Assembly (NCBI GenBank): GCA_949825045.1
Contig: OX463818.1
Location: 24,754,906-24,818,905, forward strand
Length of the DNA stretch: 64,000 nucleotides
From: Argyresthia goedartella
Lineage: Eukaryota > Arthropoda > Insecta > Lepidoptera > Argyresthiidae
Reading direction: 5' to 3'
Under the pieces are notes generated by a model. It was not told the DNA's origin. It did not search any database and was given only the letters and a program-made list of their open reading frames with translations. The translations under genes were made by a program, and so were the position numbers. This document shows, piece by piece, positions 57,234-64,000 of this stretch (its first letter is position 1; every line of letters starts with the position of its first letter).

Positions 57234-59881
57234 CTAGGCAACCAGGTCGCGTGGCAGGCGGCGGCAGTCGGGCGGGCGCGCGTGGTACGGCGCCATGTCG
57301 CGGATATGCGGATGTTGTGAGCTATCCGCACGCGCGAACATGCCCTTCGCCAGCCTCTGGACAAACTGGTCCACTGGTTCCCATCTGAGGTCCCTCTGGA
57401 TCGTCGCATTCCTCACGTAGCGGGGGGCGTCGACGATGGTACGCAAAGAGAGGTTCTCTTGGGCTCGGAGTCTCCGTTTGTTCGTCTCCGAGCACAGGGC
57501 GTACCATGCCGGGGTCGCGTAGGTGAGGCGGGATCTCACGTAGCACTTGTAGATCCCGAGCTTCACCCTCAGAGGGAGGCTGGAGTCGAGAAGTGGACGC
57601 AGCTTGGCGCGTGCCACCTTGACCTGGTTGACGACGTTGTCGACATGTTGCTTCATGGTGAGCCGGCGATCGATGGTCACTCCCAGGTACTTCACCTGCG
57701 GAGACCACGCGATGTCCTGTCCTTGGAGCTGGAGTGGTGGTGGAAGGGAGGACTGGCCTGTGATGAGCGCCTGCGTCTTCCCAACGTTGACGGACAACCG
57801 CCACTTGGCGAGCCAGTCGGGCAAGATGTCCAGGGTGCGCTGCAGTTTGACGGCAGCGTGCCGTGCCTGGATCGACGACGCGTAGTAGGCAGCGTCGTCG
57901 GCGAAGAGTGCCAGCTGGGCACCCGGCCCGACGGGGATGTCGTCCGTATATTGGGAGTAACAGGCTGGAGACAGGCAGGACCCCTGAGGGACGCCGGCTG
58001 CAACGGGGTGTTCCTCGGAGACGGCGTCTTCCACCATCACTCGGAAGCGGCGATTCTTCAGGAAGGAGGCGATGATCTGGACCAGTCTTCTTGGGGCTGG
58101 AGACGTCGACAATTTGTACAGCAACCCCTCGTGCCATACTCTGTCAAACGCCTTCTCCATGTCCAGGAGTACTGCGACAGTGTATTCCTTCTTGTTTAAA
58201 CAAACCGTCATGTCATTCAGTACTCTGGTGAGCTGAAGCGTCGTAGAATGCTCGGGCCTGAAGCCGAACTGTTTTGGGCGCGGCTGGATGTGGGGCAGTA
58301 GCTTCGTCAGCATGAGTTTCTCAAACACCTTTGAGATGGTACTCAGTAGAGTTATCGGCCGATAGCTCTCAGGCAGCTTGGAGTCCTTGCCCGGCTTGGG
58401 CAACATGATGACCAAGCCCTCCTTCCATTAGGTTGGGAAGTGGCCCGTGCGCAAGATACCGTTAAACAGGCGCGTAACGGCTGCCACAGTACGTGGCGGC
58501 AAATGTAGCAGCGCCATGTTAGGTATGCGGTCTGCGCCCGGGTTTTCCTGGGCTTGGTACGTCTGAATGCACGCATGATCTGGCCGGGCGTGACGACGGT
58601 GGGGTCCTCTTCGGGAGCTATCGGCGAGGCGAAGTACTCTCGCAGGTGTCTCTCGACTGCTGCGACGTGCTGCACATCATCCGTAGGGTTCGGCTTGAAC
58701 TGCTTCTCAAGGCATTCGGCGAAGATCTCCGCACGGTCTTGGGCTCGAAATCTTGGTAGGCCGTCGCTGCCCAGGATTGGTCGGACGGGAGTTGGAGTAG
58801 TCGACAAATCCCGGCATAGGCGATGCACGGAGGGGACGTGGTCGCCCATGGACTCGACGTGGCGTTCCCAAGATTCTTCGGCGTGGAGATCAAGTCGGCG
58901 CTTCAGCTCTGCCGTCATGGCGTTGAGCCTGGTCTTCATCGTTGGGCAGCGGGTTTGCTGCCACTGCTTCTGGAGAGCGCGCTTATCGCGGATGAGTGCG
59001 CGTAGCTCAGCAGGAAGAGGATTGGGCTTCCCCCCGCGAGCTACGGTGTGCGATGATAGGTCGAGCGCGTCTCGGATCTGGGTGGTTAGCAGCGATGCCA
59101 GGCGGTCAACGTCTTCCGGCTGGTTGACTGGACATGTGGTCGAAGACTGGTCGAGGGCGGCGGTGAAGGCGCCCCACTGGTAGCGTCGGCGTGATGCTGG
59201 CGGAGAGACCCGGGTGGGCAGATCCGCCAGGACGAGAAGTACTGGCCTGTGGTCCGATGGGAGGTCAGGGAGAACCTCCTGGCTCGGCGGAGTCCGGAGA
59301 CCTCTGACGACTACGACGTCGATGGTGTCCCAACCGGCCCGCGAATCGAAGTGGGTGGGCTCGTCGGGACCGATGACATCGTAGTTGGGGCTCACGGAGT
59401 CGGCAAGGATGGCGCGTCCAGCTGGGCACACCCTGGTGGAGTTCCAGACGGTGTGCTTGGCGTTGATGTCGCCAGCGACGAGTGTCGGATGCGGTGACTG
59501 TAGCAACCCCCGTAGTTCAGAGGTGCGGATTGGGGTACTGGGGGGCTTGTACACGGCGAACAGTCGCAGCACCTGGCCGGCGACCTGGAGGTCGACGCCC
59601 AACGCATACAGGGATATATACTCCTGGGCGTCAACGAGCTGGTGGACGATCTTCCTGCCGACGATGACTGCCAAGCCTCGAAAGGGCCGGCCGCTGGTGG
59701 ACCTCTCGTCCTTGCGGTAGACGAAGTAGCCGGGCAGCGACAGCTTGTCGCTTCCGGCTGGGAATGTCTCGCTGATGAGCATCACGTCGACGCGGCAGTC
59801 CCTCAGGAACACGTGGAGTAGCCGCTTCTTCCCTGTCAGCGACTGCGCGTTCCAGTGGACGACCCTGAGCGGCTCATGCAT
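57234..59881 (-). pseudogene. LINE F (Jockey) ORF2: endonuclease and RT, copy 2
   Basis: Starts MHEPLRVVHWNAQSLTGKKR (Asn of the endonuclease), then VDVMLISETFPAG (Glu), TLVAGDINAKH (Asp, Asn) and DLPSDHRPVLLVL (Asp-His). The linker ends in AFRRTKPRKT, where a shift near 58541-58546 moves to GADRIPNMALLHLPPRTVAA. A TAA at 58428-58430 follows NGILRTGHFPT. RT then runs from VIMLPKPGKDSKLPESYRPI to PDCRRLPRDLVA with LLDMEKAFDRVW and LFADDAAYY. Two lesions therefore separate endonuclease from RT; catalytic residues are intact. It overlaps the ORF1 stop region by little or nothing. Confidence 0.92.
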
Positions 59882-59889
59882 TGCGGAGC

Positions 59890-60880
59890 AGAGCGGTGAG
59901 TCTGCCCAGGGCAGTGGGGTCGCTGAGGAGGGCGAGCAGGGCTGTGAGGTGCCCCAAGTCCTGCTGCCCTATCGCCGCAGCCGGAGTGGCGGCGCCAGCG
60001 GCGGCCTCAGTCTCGCTAGCGGCGAGAGTAGCCGCCGCGGCGCCGGCGGCAGGTGGAGCCGTCGCCTTCTTCTTCTTCTTCTTCTTCCCCCCCGCTTCGT
60101 CTTCTGCCTGGGGACTCCGTCGTTCGCCTGCGCCATAAGCGAGGCGGGCGCCGTTTCTTCCTGCAGATCAGGACGTGGCGGAGGGGGAGGCTGCATCTTC
60201 TTGGGCTCAGGCGCATTAGTGAGCGCCACAGTGCCGGCCTTCTTGTTCCGCGCCTCCTGGTGGAACACGGGGCACGTCGCATTATTGGCCGTGTGCGGGC
60301 CACCGCAGTTGGCGCACGTCGGCGGCTGGTCTTTCGGGCGGGGGCTCTCCCGCGCCGAGTGGGGACCGCCGCAACGCACGCACGCCAGGGGGCGGTGGCA
60401 CATATGCGACGAGTGCCGGAACTGTTGGCACCTGTGCCAACAAGTGCCAACAACACCAAGCCTCGATCTTCACCCCCGGCATGTACATGAGCTCTGAGAT
60501 CTCATATACTGCACCGGGGGCACGGTCGGGCTTCTTCCGCAGGGACGCGTAGAAGATGCAACCGGGGCGCCCCTTGCGCGCCCGGTTCTACTTGCAGTAC
60601 TCGGCCTCCACACCGAGTTCTGCAAGTGCCGCGACGATCTCTTCCGGCGTAGTGTTGGAAGGCAGCCCGCGGATCGCCACCTTCTGGGTCTTGTCGGCCG
60701 GCAGCGAGTAAGAGAACCACCGAACTCCGTGGTCCTTCTCCAGCCTGCACAGATAGCGCTGTACAAGCCGGAACTCGTCGTCGGCCGTGGGGGTGAAGCG
60801 CACACCCTTTTGGTAGGCGCGCGCGCTGGGAGCCCGGCCGAGCTCGCTGGCTATCGCCCTGAAGTGGTCGGCCCAGTTGA
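59890..60880 (-). pseudogene. LINE F (Jockey) ORF1, gag-like with zinc knuckles
   Basis: Read from the right: NWADHFRAIASELGRAPSAR, then a PRE_C2HC-like domain (FRLVQRYLCRLEKDHGVRWF, KVAIRGLPSNTTPEEIVAAL), then a TAG at 60585-60587 after AEYCK, then FYASLRKKPDRAPGAVYEIS. A frameshift sits around the repeated TTGGCAC near 60420-60440. Then come zinc knuckles: CQQFRHSSHMC, CVRCGGPHSARES (last Cys lost) and CANCGGPHTANNATC. The C-terminus is a Pro/Arg-rich tail with a run of Arg codons. This is typical of Jockey ORF1, an RNA-binding protein, here inactive. Confidence 0.85.
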
Positions 60881-60885
60881 CTCCA

Positions 60886-61321
60886 GAATTTCAGAAATGT
60901 TCCGCTCTTATTTTTGGAGAGTTCTAAAAATAATTTAAATTAAAAGCAATTTTTGTGAGTGGCCAAGAGAGAAAAAGTATTTTTGTAAAAGTATTGAAGC
61001 AAACATATCAGACCGCTAACGAGTTTGAATGGACATTGCCATGACAACCAGATAAACAACAACATAATAAATGTCAGATTTTGGTTTCAGGCTCGTAATA
61101 GAAAAATTAACAAGTTCACATAGCCAAAATTACATAACATCGAAAGATAAAAGGGTAGCGCACCAGCGCGCACGAAGCCCGAGATTGCAGAGTTTCGGAG
61201 AAAGCCAAATACAAGGTCACCAAAGGTAAACCCCTTCGCTATCGATTTAGAAGTGCTGATAGTGTGAAAATACGAAGTGAAAATGATTTGTTATTGTGTT
61301 CTTATGACGTCATTCTTTGAC
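60886..61321. other. no gene seen
   Basis: AT-rich DNA between LINE F and the SINE. Nothing recognised. Confidence 0.4.
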
Positions 61322-61595
61322 GGCCTCTGTGGCGCAGCGGTTGTGGCTCTGCCTACCATGCGAGAGGTCCCGGGTTCGATACCCCGGCTGGGGGTAATGA
61401 AAAAAAAAAAAAAAAACAATCCCCAGGTCTTGGATGTTTATATGTGTATGACGTCGCTGTTTCTGGTCACCACGACACAGGGTATCCTAGTGTGGGGCCA
61501 GAAGCAATGTATGTGCCTGTATGTAAATGTTTATGTTTATGTTATGTTCTTATAAAACGTTACAGGGTCCTATGAAAATAAAGGTGATACAAAAT
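61322..61595 (+). mobile_element. tRNA-headed SINE with internal A-run
   Basis: Pol III A-box TGGCGCAGCGG at 61330-61340 and B-box GGTTCGATACC at 61373-61383, with a T-arm-like CCGGG...CCCGG stem. An A-run (about 61399-61415) separates the head from a body (CAGGTCTTGGATGTTTATAT, GTCGCTGTTTCTGGTCACCA). It ends near AATAAAGGTGATACAAAATA. The acceptor stem does not pair, so it is not a functional tRNA gene. Confidence 0.75.
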
Positions 61596-62071
61596 AACAA
61601 GCTGTACAGCTCAGCAAGTATCCAGCTGAAAAGACTGGAAAATAGCATGTAAGTAACATAACACTACAAGGTTTCTAGAAAACTATGAGTAAGTGAACAA
61701 AAAGATATTATGTAATACAAAATATTGTGATTATGATTAAATAGAATACGAATTATGATAACCTCTGCGATAATGATGAAATAGAATACGAATTATGTTA
61801 ATCTTTGCCTTACAAAACTATTTTTGGTGATTATACAAAGCCATGTTGGCCATGGCGTTAAATCGATTATCGATAACTGTAAAACACGAAGGGTTATTTT
61901 TAGTCCGTATGCCACACGAGATGATACCCGCTCAATATGTGGGGACCGGGCCATAGCAGGGAGGTCTGACTCCTGGGCATGGGTTATTCCATTTTTTCCC
62001 TTCCAAAAAAAAAAGGCGATTATACGAATCTTAAGCAAATCTAAAGATGTTTTTGGAGAGAAAAATAAAGC
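61596..62071. other. no gene; short direct repeat
   Basis: The word AAATAGAATACGAATTATG occurs at 61739 and 61780. A poly(A)-like run lies near 62006-62015. No coding signal. Confidence 0.4.
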
Positions 62072-62145
62072 CGGGTCTTAGATGTAACTTAAGTTCGTAA
62101 CGTGTCGCTGTGTCTGGTTCCTACATCGCGGGGTAACCTAATGGA
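62072..62145 (+). repeat. diverged second copy of the SINE body
   Basis: GTCTTAGATGT, CGTGTCGCTGTGTCTGGTTC and GGGTAACCTAATG line up with the body of the SINE at 61427-61500. No tRNA head precedes it. Confidence 0.5.
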
Positions 62146-62689
62146 TGTGCCATTTTTAATATGTAGGTGAAAAGGCTCGAGGCAATCGAAAGAACGATTA
62201 TTCAAGTCTGACCTTTATTACCGAAATGTGCGACTACCTAACAATTTTCACTCTTTAAAATAATTATTATGGGTTCTAGCAATTGTGTATGGAGACTGGC
62301 GTGTCTAACTGTTAAAAACAGAGACGAAACGGGTCGATCGATAGAGTAAATTATTACAAATGTGCATTTATAAAAAGATATCCTTTGCGAGAAATCTGAG
62401 TTCAAAAAATAAATGGCAGCATGAAATTTCTTTCGACCTTCTTCGACATTTTGTTGTTAAGCCTGTTTCACACGAGGGCATAATAGTGGCGTTAATCAGT
62501 TGGTGTTAATCTAGGTTGAGATTGATGTTTCGTAGTACGCTATTTTTAGCCATTTAGCATACACATATATGTTACATGCACATAATCGAATGAAAACTGT
62601 TAAATCTATAAATAAAAAAATAATGATTGGTCGGGGTAGCGAGCCCAAAAAGCAAAGATCACAATTTATCATTTTAGTATTCTTTGGTG
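62146..62689. other. no gene seen
   Basis: Mostly AT-rich, with no open frame or repeat that I recognise. Confidence 0.4.
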
Positions 62690-63480
62690 CTGTAGTATAT
62701 CTTATCAGTTAGTAATTTCCTCCCTTCTGCTTTGATTTGGTTTATGCTCTTCATTCCGCGAATACTTTCGGGCAGTTTATTATACAATGTGGGTGCCATT
62801 CCAAAAAAGCTGTTTTGAAATAATGCTGTTTTTTGTTGTGAAGAGTATATTTAATTTTGTTAGCGTGTACTTGTGAATTTGCCAAATAGTTCTAAATTCG
62901 CTTTTACAAATACCACAACTTCATAAATATACAATGCCGGAAATTTAAGAATGTGTAGTCTTTTAAAATGGGGCTTGCAGCTATCTGTGCGACAAAGTCC
63001 ACATATGGCTCTGATGCACTTTGTTTGTGATATCAATATCTTCTCCTTTCCAATTAGGATTGAAAGATATATTATTTGTGGCATTTGACGTAAAAGTTAT
63101 TAAATGACTGTGCAATTTCATGTGGGTCAGTGACAAGATGATCGTCAACTTGTATTTGATTTATGTAATTTTTAGGTTTAGTTTTACTATTGTTATAATT
63201 AATTATTATGTTCCATGTTGCTTTGAATTTATTATTGGATGTTTTAATTTGATATTCATTTTGGTATTTTTGCGTTTATTTAATATATTTTTTTAGCCTA
63301 TTTAAAAAGTTTTTAAACTTTGTATATTTTGTTGATTGGGATGCTGTCTAGATTCCATAATAGCTCTCTCTTCCTCTTTTTACATAGTTTGATACCTTTC
63401 GATACCCATTGTGGTCGATTGTTGCTTGAGATCCTTACCTTGATTTTTGGAAAACAGAGATCATACAAAAGTTTAAAAGT
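62690..63480 (-). pseudogene. LINE G remnant: linker joined to RT C-terminus
   Basis: The right part reads NRPQWVSKGIKLCKKRKREL, NKFKATWNIIINYNNSKTKP and VTDPHEIAQSFNNFYVK, the endonuclease-RT linker, with frameshifts. At about 63085 it jumps to IGKEKILISQTKCIRAICGL and CKPHFKRLHILKFPALYIYE, the RT C-terminus. The catalytic RT core is deleted. Confidence 0.75.
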
Positions 63481-63587
63481 ATAATGGAACTCACTAAATG
63501 CCTCATTAGCGTCGTTCCTATTGAATAGCTCACTGAAACTGAGACTTGAAATATGCTACTACTCATAACGTACGTAACGTACGCATT

Positions 63588-64000
63588 TTAAGTGCAGACA
63601 TTATCATCTCCTAAAGCTTTGGAGGAAATGGTGAGCACTGTTTTCTTATCTGCATCAATTCCGACGGGACTGAAGTCAAATGGAGTGGAGGTGGAGGCGG
63701 ACCTCGAGCGCAGGCGACGCAGGGTGACGTCCTTTAAAGTGGATTCAATGACGACTGGGGGGACTGATAAGAATTTGTTGAGACCGTTGAGATCAACATT
63801 GTCAACCAATTGATTCTGAGACTTACCGACACCAAGCGACTTGAGGAATTTCCACACCTGGGAGGGATTTTAACTCTCAATGTTTTGAAAGATGTGGCAT
63901 CGCTTGTCATCACGACACATGCGGTTACATCGGTTTCGAAGGATTTTGAAAAGCGTAAGGTGCTCGGCTGTAGGCTCCTTTTTATACTGGCTTTTGGCCC
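63588..64000 (-). pseudogene. LINE H fragment, linker region, runs off right edge
   Basis: From the right edge: LFKILRNRCNRMCRDDKRCH, IFQNIES, a stop, then VWKFLKSLGVGKSQNQLVDN, VDLNGLNKFLSVPPVVIEST and FDFSPVGIDADKKTVLTISS. This is the segment between endonuclease and RT of a LINE different from LINE G. It is cut at about 63588. No catalytic residues lie in the visible part. Confidence 0.7.

Larger units (their letters stand above)
51359..59822. repeat. 4232-bp tandem duplication (51359-55590 and 55591-59822)
   Basis: The second block begins at 55591 (TAATATGG) in the middle of the LINE F endonuclease of the first, so the joint is GTGGAGTAGC-TAATATGG. Each block contains intron 1 start, signal-peptide exon, promoter and LINE F from its 3' end to the endonuclease. 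All encoded proteins agree between the blocks. Confidence 0.93.
56643..60885 (-). mobile_element. LINE F (Jockey), longer copy
   Basis: Contains 3' UTR, ORF2 and most of ORF1, and is truncated at about 60885 within ORF1. The right flank (TTTCAGAAATGTTCCGC) is unrelated AT-rich DNA. Confidence 0.85.

Noticed and set aside
61322..61396. Possible tRNA gene
   Set aside because: A- and B-boxes are present but the acceptor stem does not pair, and an A-run with a SINE body follows.
1..64000. CRISPR array, operon or prophage
   Set aside because: No regularly spaced short repeats and no bacterial gene organisation. All repeats are transposons, microsatellites or segmental duplications.

Overview
The window looks like a piece of a lepidopteran (moth or butterfly) nuclear genome. 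No bacterial-style operons are present. Coding sequence is split by GT-AG introns, and most of the DNA is transposable elements typical of insects: a DD37D mariner relative (maT type), a BEL/Pao LTR retrotransposon, a Gypsy remnant, at least eight non-LTR (LINE) families including a Jockey, and tRNA-headed SINEs. The lepidopteran call also rests on a dispersed repeat ending GAAGTCGGTT, which I associate with Lepidoptera. That is family knowledge, not a search result.

The only host gene I can support is a secreted GH18 chitinase-like gene on the minus strand, spread over more than 36 kb. Its signal-peptide exon, with a TATA box, occurs twice (51.8 kb and 56.1 kb). Exon 2 occurs three times (45.2, 38.6 and 17.9 kb). 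Exons 3, 4 and 5 occur once (16.7, 16.0 and 15.5 kb). The splice phases of exon 1 to 2, 3 to 4 and 4 to 5 fit exactly. Exon 4 carries an intact catalytic DGFDMDWE motif. Exon 2 has a frame problem shared by all three copies, so the gene may be damaged or may contain an exon I have missed. Exons after number 5 are not found.

Layout. 0-7.8 kb: a maT transposon, then a rearranged LINE C copy, then a Gypsy fragment, then a second near-identical copy of the first block. 7.8-15.2 kb: LINE C pieces split by LINE D, a SINE, LINE E, and LINE C inserted in the GAAGTCGGTT repeat. 15.4-18.0 kb: chitinase exons 5 to 2. 18.9-33.2 kb: LINE A, split twice, first by a complete BEL/Pao element (two 548-bp LTRs, 5-bp target duplication) and then by a nearly complete LINE B (4.4 kb, 6-bp target duplication). 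33.2-50.9 kb: LINE C followed by a tandem array with a 6570-bp period; each unit joins a copy of the exon 2 region to a truncated LINE A and a LINE C. 51.4-59.8 kb: a 4232-bp tandem duplication carrying the chitinase promoter, exon 1 and a Jockey element (LINE F). 59.8-64 kb: the Jockey ORF1, a SINE, and remnants of two more LINEs (G and H).

LINE letters A to H are local names for this window, not database families. Three separate blocks are duplicated in tandem at near-perfect identity. They may be recent duplications or places where an assembler kept both haplotypes, and sequence alone cannot decide between these.
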